DNA from: a virus
Length of the DNA: 64,000 bases
IMG/VR virus record: IMGVR_UViG_3300028920_000022
Location: 372,001-436,000 of that record
Direction: 5' to 3' (one strand)
Shown here one piece after another: positions 48,061 through 55,596 of the stretch. Within the stretch, counting starts at the first letter, position 1. Every line of letters begins with the position of its first letter. The translations under genes were made by a program, and so were the position numbers. The notes under the pieces are model-generated. The model made no database searches. It saw only the letters and a program-made list of their open reading frames with translations, and was not told the origin of the DNA.

Positions 48061-48833
48061 TCGTTGTCCTCCAATAGTTGTTTTTGCTCTTCAAGACATA
48101 ATCTGGTTATTACTGTCCTCGATACACCTAAGTTTTTTGCCATGTCCCGCCTGGATACTTTGGCTCGTCTCCATTCCCTAATCTTCGTTAATAACTCAGG
48201 TGTACTCTCTAAATATACATTCTGCTTTCGATTCTCTATCTTGGCATGCTTTATCCCAGTAACAGAAGATCGGTTCCTGCCACTTAGAATTGCTTGAACC
48301 GTTGCCATCGAAATATCAAATATTCCCGCTAATTCGTCCTGAGTCTTGTCCGTTTCCTTGGACATTCTTACCAACTCTAATACCTCTTTGTCGTCTAATT
48401 GTTTGCGAGGTGGCGTTATTATGGCGGTCACTGGGTCCCATCCATTTCTAATTCTTAAGTATAAAGCATTAGGGCTTAACCCCTTTACTTCCGCCCACTC
48501 TGGAATTGTTTTTGTTACGCTTCCAATAGTTATTTTAACCGTATCTTCGCGATTTAGGTTTTGCTCCTGATTTGTTGCCCAACGGCAATTACCGGGTTCA
48601 TAGTTTCCATTATTATCTATACGTTCAATAGATTGTTCTGATGAGCGTTCTCCCATATCTTCTTTAAATGCTTCAAAAGAATTCCTCCACCTTTCACAAA
48701 TTTGAACCCCTCTACCCCCGTATCGGTGGTAACTTTTATGTTTGGGGTTTGTGCATCTTTGAATCATTGCCATCCAGGTGATGTAAGTTGGGGTTCTAAA
48801 ACCGGGTGCTGCGTGTCCGTGATGTTTTGACAT
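48057..48833 (-). CDS. HNH-type homing endonuclease-like protein with HTH domains
   Basis: 258 residues. ITWMAMIQRCTNPKHKSY, RYGGRGVQICERWRNSF, SIERIDNNGNYEPGNCRWAT is the conserved domain of phage HNH-like and AP2-associated nucleases. Two helix-turn-helix-like segments follow (TQDELAGIFDISMATVQAI; SRRDMAKNLGVSRTVITRL). A promoter with an inverted repeat lies in front, so autoregulation is possible. Probably a selfish nuclease. Confidence 0.68.
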   Translation of the reverse strand: MSKHHGHAAPGFRTPTYITWMAMIQRCTNPKHKSYHRYGGRGVQICERWRNSFEAFKEDMGERSSEQSIERIDNNGNYEPGNCRWATNQEQNLNREDTVKITIGSVTKTIPEWAEVKGLSPNALYLRIRNGWDPVTAIITPPRKQLDDKEVLELVRMSKETDKTQDELAGIFDISMATVQAILSGRNRSSVTGIKHAKIENRKQNVYLESTPELLTKIREWRRAKVSRRDMAKNLGVSRTVITRLCLEEQKQLLEDNE

Positions 48834-48859
48834 TTTTTATTCCTTATGTTAGGGGGAAC

Positions 48860-48870
48860 GGAACTGTTCC
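48860..48870 (-). promoter_or_regulatory. Operator-like palindrome GGAACTGTTCC
   Basis: A perfect 11-bp inverted repeat, flanked by a further GGGAAC half-site, covering the predicted transcription start of the HNH-type gene. Confidence 0.5.
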
Positions 48871-48872
48871 CT

Positions 48873-48900
48873 ACTCTAACATATATCACGGCAACGTCAA
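48873..48900 (-). promoter_or_regulatory. Promoter of the HNH-type gene
   Basis: Minus strand TTGACG (48900-48895), 16 bases, TAGAGT (48878-48873). The predicted start lies in the palindrome at 48860-48870. Confidence 0.5.
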
Positions 48901-48907
48901 GGCTGCA

Positions 48908-49588
48908 TCATAATTTTTTTTCGTTTTTTTCGGTAAAGCAACATCTTCCCGATGTGTCATAGTAATGCCAATATGGGGAATGAGAAGTAATCAAAGCAGC
49001 GCAACTTCTCGGTTCAGCCCAAAATCTAGAAGCCAAGCACCAACCTTCTTGCCCCTGGTTACACCGCACCCACTCTTCGGCATTTCCCATCATATCCCAA
49101 GCGCCACTTTGGGAAACGCAGGATTTACGATTACCAGCAGGTTCGCTTTGATCCAGGTATTCCATTTCTTTTTCATCGCGAATAAAGACTTTATATTCAT
49201 CAGCTCCGCGATATCTTTTATCATAATTGCACAAACCGGTATTATCGCCAGGAACGAATTTAGGCAATTCATCGCCGAAGGGATATTTTTTACCTTGAGG
49301 ACCTTCGCAGGCAGCGATCCATTCTTCTGCGGTACAGGGTCTTTTTCCTACGGATTTACAAAGTTCATCAATATTCATTATTTTATCGTCATCGTAAGGT
49401 TCTGGCAGGGCACTCAGACCTAGGAGAGGTTTATGACCTTTAATATTTGGCCATTCGTATTTATCTATACAGGCGGTTGGGGTAGCTGGGACCATACCTT
49501 CTGGGCAAGGATTTTTAGGAGTAAAAGTGCCACCTAAACTACTAAATAGTAAAACGGCGGTCAGAGTTGTGTAAGCAATTCGTTTCAT
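48908..49588 (-). CDS. Secreted formylglycine-generating-enzyme (FGE/SUMF1) domain protein
   Basis: 226 residues with AAGGAG and a signal peptide (LTAVLLFSSLGGTF). PCPEGMVPATPTACIDKYEWPN, LCKSVGKRPCTAEEWIAACEG, KYPFGDELP, GAWDMMGNAEEWV and GRCCF follow the FGE-sulfatase fold. Catalytic copper/Cys residues of true FGE are not clearly placed, so it may be a binding variant, like C-type-lectin-fold tropism proteins. Exported; partner unknown. Confidence 0.78.
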   Translation of the reverse strand: MKRIAYTTLTAVLLFSSLGGTFTPKNPCPEGMVPATPTACIDKYEWPNIKGHKPLLGLSALPEPYDDDKIMNIDELCKSVGKRPCTAEEWIAACEGPQGKKYPFGDELPKFVPGDNTGLCNYDKRYRGADEYKVFIRDEKEMEYLDQSEPAGNRKSCVSQSGAWDMMGNAEEWVRCNQGQEGWCLASRFWAEPRSCAALITSHSPYWHYYDTSGRCCFTEKNEKKL

Positions 49589-49596
49589 GGTCTCCT

Positions 49597-49700
49597 TTTG
49601 AGGTGTAAAACGGACCGTACTTCTCTTTCGAAAAGGTCTCTCCTGGACAGTCGCACCGGCAGAATTCCTCGCCTAAGCGGACCTAGTGCTTTCTATGTTA
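49597..49700 (-). promoter_or_regulatory. Possible structured leader of the FGE-domain gene
   Basis: The 100 bases upstream of the FGE gene are GC-richer than surroundings and contain several short inverted repeats (CTTT-TC-GAAAG near 49632-49642; GGCxxGxxxxTTCTGCC-type pairing near 49656-49675) and two GGTCCG copies. No known riboswitch consensus is recognised. It could regulate the gene or be a decayed tRNA-like element. Confidence 0.3.
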
Positions 49701-49742
49701 TTTATGATTAATAATTAGCATATTTGAGGTAGGGAAATGTAA

Positions 49743-49988
49743 TTATTTGTAGTTTTTCCAATCTGCGGTAGATTTGAAGATTGGTGGATTTTGTTTTTCT
49801 TTTTTGACTCTTTGTTCGCTTTCTTGTTTAAGGCGGGCGATTTCTTTTGCTGCGATTTGATCCAGATATCCGCACATATCGCATGCATACCCTGGAGTAT
49901 ATATTCCCAGATATTGTCCTTTAGTTGGGTAGCCACATTTGGGACAATCTTCGTTACTAGCGGTGTGATATTTTTTGAACCAAGACAT
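49743..49988 (-). CDS. Small zinc-ribbon protein
   Basis: 81 residues: CPKCGYPT and CDMCGYLD 22 residues apart, then a charged helix (KEIARLKQESEQRVKKEK). AAGG ahead of the ATG. Unknown function. Confidence 0.58.
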   Translation of the reverse strand: MSWFKKYHTASNEDCPKCGYPTKGQYLGIYTPGYACDMCGYLDQIAAKEIARLKQESEQRVKKEKQNPPIFKSTADWKNYK

Positions 49989-49999
49989 TTTGACCTTTG

Positions 50000-50254
50000 T
50001 TATGTAATTATGTTCTGAATTATAAAATCATTACAATTTATTTGTTCAGGATTCAATGCCGTAGCAATACTTATCTGAGAAATATAAAAATTTATTTCAT
50101 TTTGAAATATTCCTTTAAATATTATTAATCCGCAATTCTGGCATTGCCAATATTTTGGACGAATATCGTTAATCAAATTAATACCATCATTAAGTTTTGC
50201 AACCTCTTCTGCTGTTAACTCCTTCAGTTCGTGTGTACCTATTTTGAGACTCAT
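50000..50254 (-). CDS. IIK-tail CxxC family protein, second subfamily (c)
   Basis: 84 residues: IGTHELKEL, YWQCQNCGLIIFKG, NPEQINCND and tail FIIQNIIT. The layout matches the pair at 27061-27548. ATGA overlap with the upstream gene, which carries the same tail on an unrelated body. Confidence 0.65.
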   Translation of the reverse strand: MSLKIGTHELKELTAEEVAKLNDGINLINDIRPKYWQCQNCGLIIFKGIFQNEINFYISQISIATALNPEQINCNDFIIQNIIT

Positions 50255-50658
50255 TCTATTATATCTTTGATTATTTTTTCATTTTCGGTTAAAAATTCTT
50301 CTCTATACACGTTATCTGCTACCCACGATACTCTTAAAGAATTGCTATGAGAATATCCAGTTAAGATAGCGTTACAAACATGGGTAATATATTTTTTATG
50401 ATTTTCTTTCCAACCGAACATAAAATGAAATTTATTATCCACACTGGTTCCACGAAAACGTTCTTTTACAAAATGTTCGATATCAAAGTTTTCGTCAAAT
50501 AAAATCAAACCTTCTAATTCACCATGAACATCTTCATATCTTCCGCAATATTCGACGGTCATGGTGAGGCTATAAGCCCAACCGATAATTTCTTCGTTGT
50601 ACAGTACTTGAACACTATTCGATAATGTAGCGAATGTCGATATTAGTTCTACAGGCAT
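50251..50658 (-). CDS. Hypothetical protein carrying the IIK tail
   Basis: 135 residues. The body is a beta-rich domain without CxxC (LTMTVEYCGRYEDVHGELEG, KFHFMFGWKENHKKYI) and the protein ends NEKIIKDIIE. The tail is thus attached to a different fold. Start overlaps the upstream gene by 44 bases; a shorter start is possible. Confidence 0.58.
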   Translation of the reverse strand: MPVELISTFATLSNSVQVLYNEEIIGWAYSLTMTVEYCGRYEDVHGELEGLILFDENFDIEHFVKERFRGTSVDNKFHFMFGWKENHKKYITHVCNAILTGYSHSNSLRVSWVADNVYREEFLTENEKIIKDIIE

Positions 50659-51001
50659 CGCACAGAGTACGATGCCAGCTTAATTCGTCTCGAAGTTTTC
50701 CTGGTTTACCACAATCTTCGCAAACGTGGTCGCTTTTATTTTCGGCTTCCATAACCAAATCTTGAACTATTTTAATTTCTTGTTCCGTTACATTTGGGTA
50801 ACTTAAATATCTATAACCAAATCTCAAACCTCCCAACTTTTCTTTAATGTAGGTAGCTTCAATTTTAATATCTGTTTTTTGAATTTCTATACATAATTCA
50901 CGCAGGAGTTCGTACCAACCATCTCCGCACCCTATGTAGACGTGGGATACAAAGATTTTGGGGAATTCTTGACGCAATTTGTCGGTTAATTCTGGGCTCA
51001 T
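50615..51001 (-). CDS. Phage zinc-binding protein with IIE tail
   Basis: 128 residues. DGWYELLRELCIEIQ, EKLGGLRFGYRYL and CEDCGKPGKLR...TLCDACR define a recurrent phage protein of unknown function. In this copy the C-terminus continues NIDIRYIIE, the same type of hydrophobic end as its neighbours. ATGA overlap upstream. Confidence 0.62.
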   Translation of the reverse strand: MSPELTDKLRQEFPKIFVSHVYIGCGDGWYELLRELCIEIQKTDIKIEATYIKEKLGGLRFGYRYLSYPNVTEQEIKIVQDLVMEAENKSDHVCEDCGKPGKLRDELSWHRTLCDACRTNIDIRYIIE

Positions 51002-51432
51002 TCTATTATATCCTTAATGATACGTTCGTTTTCGTTTTTTTCTACGTCTTGTGGAAGGAACTTGTAAATTATAAACATGCATGGTTCGGTCAAAATATTC
51101 TTTGCATTACACTTTTCTAAAATGTCAAAAATAATAATTATAATAATAGGCAGTAAAACTATTGGATATGCCCACAAAAGTAAAAACAGAATTATCGGCG
51201 GGTATTCTTTGAAAAAACCATTAATACCAGCCTGGACATCTGTTTTGTATATTTTGTCGCCTGCGTGTAATTCTATTTTGTATATCATTTCTGTAAGTAT
51301 AAATGCCAAACAAAAAGGGAATCCCATAAGATACATAGTCAGCAATCCCCACGGCATAGGGGACAATTTAGCAACTCCCATGCCGGCGAGGAAGAAAATG
51401 ATGCTACCTATTAGAAAGTTTCTTATTTTCAT
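50998..51432 (-). CDS. Membrane protein carrying the IIK tail
   Basis: 144 residues with four hydrophobic segments (LIGSIIFFLAGMGVA, LLTMYLMGFPFCLAFILTEM, PPIILFLLLWAYPIVLLPII and following) and a soluble C-terminal tail ending NERIIKDIIE. The tail is identical in pattern to that of soluble zinc proteins, here presumably on the cytoplasmic side. Confidence 0.62.
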   Translation of the reverse strand: MKIRNFLIGSIIFFLAGMGVAKLSPMPWGLLTMYLMGFPFCLAFILTEMIYKIELHAGDKIYKTDVQAGINGFFKEYPPIILFLLLWAYPIVLLPIIIIIIFDILEKCNAKNILTEPCMFIIYKFLPQDVEKNENERIIKDIIE

Positions 51433-51616
51433 TTCTAGCTTTTTCGCTAATGCCCGTCCCCAAACAGCCTGGACATGTCTTCATTTTTCCTGTAAAAACG
51501 CATTCTATAAACTCTGAGCCAAATGTAGAGCGGTATATTACTTCGCATACCGTTTTGTTCCCCTCACAAATTCCGCAATAAATCATTCCACATAAGGCGC
51601 CGCTATTTTCAAACAT
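51404..51616 (-). CDS. DnaJ-type zinc-finger-like small protein
   Basis: 70 residues with CGICEGNKTVC and CPGCLGTG, like the CxxCxGxG repeats of DnaJ/HSP40, enough for one zinc site. Overlaps both neighbours. Unknown function. Confidence 0.52.
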   Translation of the reverse strand: MFENSGALCGMIYCGICEGNKTVCEVIYRSTFGSEFIECVFTGKMKTCPGCLGTGISEKARNENKKLSNR

Positions 51617-52329
51617 GCCTCAACCTTTTCTAAATCAAATTGGAGATCGTTATCACTTCTGACATTGGTTTCCATATCGATCCATATAGGATGATCACCT
51701 ACCAATGCCGATATTTTCTCCAATTGTTGCTGTAAGTTGTTTGGTCCAAGCCCACCAGCGTATCCGCACATTACGTTTGGAAAAGGTTTTGGCCAATCTT
51801 CTGGCAAAACACCACCCCCATGAGATAAATCAAAGAGAGGTACAGCATCAACATTTCTTCGGAGCATCCCCCAGAATAGGGTTTCGTTTACTCCATCTGC
51901 TTGGAAGATGTATTGTTTCCCAGAGTTCTTTAGCTGAGTTGGCAGATCTTGGTAGAATTCTGGTGTTGGGGTTTGAGGAATTCCGTGGAAATTGATTTGG
52001 ATCCTTTGGAACATATCAAAAATCCATGGTTCCATTTCCGACTCATCAGGCAGTTTTCCTCTCACAAAATTGCTTACAAGTTTACCACAGAAATGTCCGG
52101 AAAGTTCCAGTTTAGTGGAGAGAGGTGGCGGGATTCTAGAGGGTGGATATTTAATTATTGAGTTTAGATCGTGTAGCCAACCACCAGAGGGGAATCTTGG
52201 AAAACCTTGAGATTTTGAGGACAGCAACAGAGCCCATTCAACGAATGGGTATTTTTGTTTTAGAACGAAGAGTTCTACGGGTTGGATACTATCATCTGCA
52301 CCAGTAATGGTTACTTTACGGAGTCTCAT
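51583..52329 (-). CDS. TrpF-like TIM-barrel (phosphoribosylanthranilate isomerase fold)
   Basis: 248 residues. FDLSHGGGVLPEDWPKPF, CGYAGGLGPNNLQQQLEKI and WIDMETNVRSDN correspond to the late strands and phosphate-binding loops of TrpF. The N-terminal catalytic Cys loop of TrpF is not evident, so the substrate may differ. No other tryptophan genes are near. Confidence 0.65.
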   Translation of the reverse strand: MRLRKVTITGADDSIQPVELFVLKQKYPFVEWALLLSSKSQGFPRFPSGGWLHDLNSIIKYPPSRIPPPLSTKLELSGHFCGKLVSNFVRGKLPDESEMEPWIFDMFQRIQINFHGIPQTPTPEFYQDLPTQLKNSGKQYIFQADGVNETLFWGMLRRNVDAVPLFDLSHGGGVLPEDWPKPFPNVMCGYAGGLGPNNLQQQLEKISALVGDHPIWIDMETNVRSDNDLQFDLEKVEACLKIAAPYVE

Positions 52330-52717
52330 TTATACCTTTTAGTTTCTTTTCTGCCGTTACAACAATGGGCTTAGATTCTAGTGACTCAACACATTTGCCG
52401 CATTCTGCGCATTCAATAATTTCTTTTTCATTCAAACTATCAAGCGTTTTAGTTGTGCCAGAAATGGTAACATCCTTTTTTGATTTGTCACATACATCTC
52501 GCACAAATCGGAGTGCCATAGCGGCTACTTGAATAGCTTCCTCTCGCATGCGTTTATTGCGGTTTTCACATTCTTGCATGCGAACAGCTTCCCACAGCTC
52601 ATCAACTTCTTCTAGAAGAACAGCATATCCTTCATGCCCATTATGAAAAGAGCCGAATTTCTTTTCAGCTCTTTGTAATTCTGCGGCAATTTCTTTTAGT
52701 TGAGGTATTTTTCTCAT
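52316..52717 (-). CDS. MazG-like NTP pyrophosphohydrolase with zinc tail
   Basis: 133 residues. GHEGYAVLLEEVDELWEAV carries the EExxE metal motif, and MREEAIQVAAMALRFVRD the second helix of the all-alpha pyrophosphatase fold. A C-terminal extension with CAECGKC adds a possible zinc knuckle. It may cleave dNTPs or alarmones. Confidence 0.75.
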   Translation of the reverse strand: MRKIPQLKEIAAELQRAEKKFGSFHNGHEGYAVLLEEVDELWEAVRMQECENRNKRMREEAIQVAAMALRFVRDVCDKSKKDVTISGTTKTLDSLNEKEIIECAECGKCVESLESKPIVVTAEKKLKGINETP

Positions 52718-53070
52718 TTGATATTTCCTCTGCGGCGCGATCGTTCTACAACGAGTCTGTCTCTATATTTGCGCCATTCGTCTTCTTTTACTCTTTGCAA
52801 AGCAGGACGCCAAGGCTCGATTTCTTCTCCTCCAATATAATCTCTTACCTCAACTGGTATTTGGAATTTTTCAAATAACCAGTCTAGGCAAAATTCGCAT
52901 AAAGAAAACCTATATTCAACGGTATCATCTAAGGCGCCATATCCGTTTCCGGCGGTAGAATCATAACCGCCACACACATATGCGTCTATGAGACCCATAT
53001 CATTGTTGAGAGAGGATTCTTCCGGCGGAGAACAAGGAAAACCGCACAAATTACAGATATGCTTACCCAT
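52714..53070 (-). CDS. Zinc-binding phage protein
   Basis: 118 residues: ICNLCGFPC, CGGYDSTAGNGYGALDD and SLCEFCLDWLF, typical of small phage zinc proteins, with a basic C-terminus (RLVVERSRRRGNIK). ATGA overlap with the MazG-like gene. Confidence 0.6.
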   Translation of the reverse strand: MGKHICNLCGFPCSPPEESSLNNDMGLIDAYVCGGYDSTAGNGYGALDDTVEYRFSLCEFCLDWLFEKFQIPVEVRDYIGGEEIEPWRPALQRVKEDEWRKYRDRLVVERSRRRGNIK

Positions 53071-53074
53071 CAGG

Positions 53075-53149
53075 TCCCCCAGATAGGATTCGAACCTATA
53101 TTATTCACAGATTAGAAATCTGGTGCCATGTCCATTAGGCGACTGGGGG
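53075..53149 (-). tRNA. tRNA-Arg (TCT)
   Basis: Acceptor CCCCCAG/CTGGGGG, discriminator A, no encoded CCA. D stem GCC/GGC, anticodon loop TTTCTAA (TCT), T arm ATAGG-TTCGAAT-CCTAT. One C-U mismatch in the anticodon stem. AGA is a frequent codon in AT-rich phages, which explains its retention. Confidence 0.9.
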
Positions 53150-53656
53150 CTACGTTATATACTGTCGGAAACTCTTATAGTCCCCAAACTCTTGCCTAAT
53201 TTCTTTCAAAACTTTTTCTTGGTTGCCGCCAACATATTTCTTTAACAAATAGGCAACCAAATCATCCTGAGCAATTTCTTTTAGTTGACACAGTGGACAC
53301 CGTTCGCTGGGAAGATCATATCCACTACTTTCTGGCTCATACAGATCATTAATAGCATCTTCGTGATCTTTATATAGCTCTTCGATTACATCGTCTCCTG
53401 CTGATTCGAGCATTTTTAATTTGACGTCATCGTGGCGAAATATTTGATTTAGATCTGCACGTTTTCCCTCAAGTGACAGATCTCTTTCTATTTCCTCGCC
53501 GGGGAGCAAATATTCTGCCAAAAACTCATGTCCGCAAACACATTCGGCAGTAGGTTCCTCATATTCTCCATCCCAGCCCGCAAGTGTAATTCCGCTTACT
53601 TGGCATGTGAAGCTGCTAGAACTGCTGTTAGAAACGAATCCTGTTCTTATTTTCAC
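53150..53656 (-). CDS. SNSSSSSF-tag family protein 1
   Basis: 168 residues starting MKIRTGFVSNSSSSSF. A CVCGHEFL unit, an acidic helical middle and CPLCQLKEI follow. The closest relatives are the two genes at 54023 and 54544, which share the CGH/CNGH and CPxC spacing. Function unknown; the N-terminal tag recurs in prokaryotic proteins but I know no role for it. Confidence 0.65.
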   Translation of the reverse strand: MKIRTGFVSNSSSSSFTCQVSGITLAGWDGEYEEPTAECVCGHEFLAEYLLPGEEIERDLSLEGKRADLNQIFRHDDVKLKMLESAGDDVIEELYKDHEDAINDLYEPESSGYDLPSERCPLCQLKEIAQDDLVAYLLKKYVGGNQEKVLKEIRQEFGDYKSFRQYIT

Positions 53657-53657
53657 G

Positions 53658-54026
53658 CTAATATCCTCCTTCGTGTTCCATTATGAAATCTTCGGTACGT
53701 ATGTTCAAATCGGTATTACACAGTAACGATTCTACTTCTTCTCCACCATTACCACAATCATCAAAACTTCCGATATAAACGAATTTGCCCTTTTTCTTTA
53801 ATTCTTCTTGGTATTCTGGCTCGTAATAATTCCAGTCTTCAGAATCTTGACACAATTTTGCTTTAGTAAAAATGGTATCAATTATTTCTGAAATCACCTC
53901 ACGTAGTGGGTGTCGTTTAGTGACACCGAAAGATTTGATTAGCATCTGTTTTGTAAGTTTTCGTTTTGTAACAATAACGAAAGATGAGGAAGATGAATTA
54001 GAAACGAATCCTGTACGTATTTTCAC
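53658..54026 (-). CDS. SNSSSSSF-tag family protein 2
   Basis: 122 residues starting with the same 16-residue tag MKIRTGFVSNSSSSSF, but the body is different (VIVTKRKLTKQMLIKSF, FVYIGSFDDCGNGGEEV) and lacks the zinc knuckles. The tag is therefore shared across unrelated bodies. ATGA overlap upstream. Confidence 0.65.
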   Translation of the reverse strand: MKIRTGFVSNSSSSSFVIVTKRKLTKQMLIKSFGVTKRHPLREVISEIIDTIFTKAKLCQDSEDWNYYEPEYQEELKKKGKFVYIGSFDDCGNGGEEVESLLCNTDLNIRTEDFIMEHEGGY

Positions 54027-54547
54027 AGCTCTACCTTTTCCACATATTTTGCAAACTCTTTATACGAAGAAAAACGGGAGAATATTTCCTTATCAACAGC
54101 TTCTAAAGTGCCCTTGTCTCCCAGTAATTCTTTTACTAGAAAGCGTATTCTGTCATTTATAGCGATTTTTTCAAAATGACAAATGGGACAACAAGTAGAC
54201 GGCAGCTCATAAAATCTATATTCTCCCCAGGAATCACTTAATGCGTCGTTTAGCGAACCGATAGAATTATCGAAAATTCTATTTATAGCAGCATCATCAA
54301 GTTCGTCGCCATAATCGCAAAAATACCGACTCAACTCTTCAGAGGTTAGAAATTCTTTCTTTTCATCGGTGGTTAGATTTTTATCCAGCTTTCTCACAAA
54401 GTTGGGAGCAAAGGCGTGACCACAAAGACATTCCATTGGATAAAAGTCTTCATATTCGCCGTCACGTCCGGAAGTAACATCCCCACTTATCTGACATACG
54501 AAACTACTGGAACTACTATTTGAAACAAAACTGGTACGTATTTTCAT
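54023..54547 (-). CDS. SNSSSSSF-tag family protein 3
   Basis: 174 residues; tag MKIRTSFVSNSSSSSF, then CQISG, CLCGHAFAPN and CCPICHFEKIA. Paralogue of proteins 1 and 4. ATGA overlaps on both sides. Confidence 0.65.
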   Translation of the reverse strand: MKIRTSFVSNSSSSSFVCQISGDVTSGRDGEYEDFYPMECLCGHAFAPNFVRKLDKNLTTDEKKEFLTSEELSRYFCDYGDELDDAAINRIFDNSIGSLNDALSDSWGEYRFYELPSTCCPICHFEKIAINDRIRFLVKELLGDKGTLEAVDKEIFSRFSSYKEFAKYVEKVEL

Positions 54548-55113
54548 TTTTTATTGTCCATTGCTTTTTTGAAGGCACTATACGTGCCGAATTTATTTCG
54601 TAGTTCTTTTATGACAGTTTTTCTGGCACGTCTTCCCAACAGGTATTTCAGCAACTCATCATCTGGCACATCATCAAAAGCACAAACTGGGCACATGAAC
54701 CCAGGAAGTTCGCCAATGTATGAATCGTACTTATCTTTTTGAGCATTTATGTGGCTCAAGAAAGATTTTGTATTTAGGTGCGTAAATGCCTCATCTATTT
54801 TAGCATCGGCTCGTTTTTTGTTATATCCCCACATTTTGTTTACGAGGTTATGTCCGTCTTCTGACAGTATTTCGGTATCGAAATCGCCGTCAACTTCAAA
54901 AGCCAAGGAAATCATCTGCCACTTATCTTCCGAGGACATATTACGTGGTATTTCACACTTAATATATTCGTAAAGAAAGTTGTGTCCATTACAGCAACTT
55001 GCCATCGGTGGACCATCCCAACATCCATGGGAATTCACGCTAGTGGTACCGCTAATATCGCAAGTGTAACTTGAGGAGCTAGAATTTGAAACAAAACCCA
55101 ATCTAATCTTCAT
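54544..55113 (-). CDS. SNSSSSSF-tag family protein 4
   Basis: 189 residues; tag MKIRLGFVSNSSSSSY with Tyr at the end, then CDISG, CCNGHNFLYEY and MCPVCAFDD. Paralogue of 1 and 3. First of the four in transcription order. Confidence 0.65.
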   Translation of the reverse strand: MKIRLGFVSNSSSSSYTCDISGTTSVNSHGCWDGPPMASCCNGHNFLYEYIKCEIPRNMSSEDKWQMISLAFEVDGDFDTEILSEDGHNLVNKMWGYNKKRADAKIDEAFTHLNTKSFLSHINAQKDKYDSYIGELPGFMCPVCAFDDVPDDELLKYLLGRRARKTVIKELRNKFGTYSAFKKAMDNKK

Positions 55114-55279
55114 TCTTTTGATCTCCGCACTTTTTGATCATTTTCCAAAACGATTTTTTGCTGAGAATTAAAACAGCATCGGCAAGATAGGGAGCTTCTA
55201 GATCCTCAATGTGAACTGAGTCAGAATATTGAGTAATTTTAATGTGTTTGTCTTCAAATAGTGTTTTAAATTTTGGCAT
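55103..55279 (-). CDS. Small hypothetical protein (58 residues)
   Basis: The ATG at 55279 opens a 58-codon frame overlapping the next gene's start by 11 bases. Product starts MPKFKTLFEDKHIKITQY and ends in a Lys-rich helix (LILSKKSFWKMIKKCG). Fills an otherwise empty interval. Confidence 0.45.
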   Translation of the reverse strand: MPKFKTLFEDKHIKITQYSDSVHIEDLEAPYLADAVLILSKKSFWKMIKKCGDQKNED

Positions 55280-55303
55280 ACTTATTGCCCTTCAAAAGAT
55301 TTT

Positions 55304-55576
55304 CTACCGTTTCACGTCAATTACATGAAAGGCGTATGCATTATTTAATACAAGTTCAGCTACGCTTTCAATTTTACGACATTTGGCAATATCGTCCCAA
55401 ACTCCATTTTCAGACATGTTGCGGCAGCATGCGTATACACCATCAGGCAACTTTGGAACGGCAACTTCCGCAATTGACTCATATCCGCCAGAAGCATCCA
55501 TTTCCACAAGACGTTTTCTGTTTTTAAACAACCATTTGGTTATTTGCTTTACCCAAGGCTGTACCACAAATCTCAT
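55304..55576 (-). CDS. Hypothetical 90-residue protein
   Basis: Strongly basic N-terminus (VKQITKWLFKNRKRLVEM) followed by an alpha/beta part with ACCRNMSENG. The plus-strand frames here are shadows. It lies next to the left end of the TnpB element. Confidence 0.48.
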   Translation of the reverse strand: MRFVVQPWVKQITKWLFKNRKRLVEMDASGGYESIAEVAVPKLPDGVYACCRNMSENGVWDDIAKCRKIESVAELVLNNAYAFHVIDVKR

Positions 55577-55596
55577 TTAACCTAATCAAAAAAGAA

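Noticed and set aside
49597-49700. Guanidine (ykkC), glycine or TPP riboswitch
   Set aside because: GGTCCG and GGAGAGACC resemble fragments of such motifs, but the complete consensus and spacing are not there.
51077-51517. 146-codon plus-strand ORF
   Set aside because: It is antisense to a membrane-protein gene with ATGA coupling and a conserved tail; a shadow frame.
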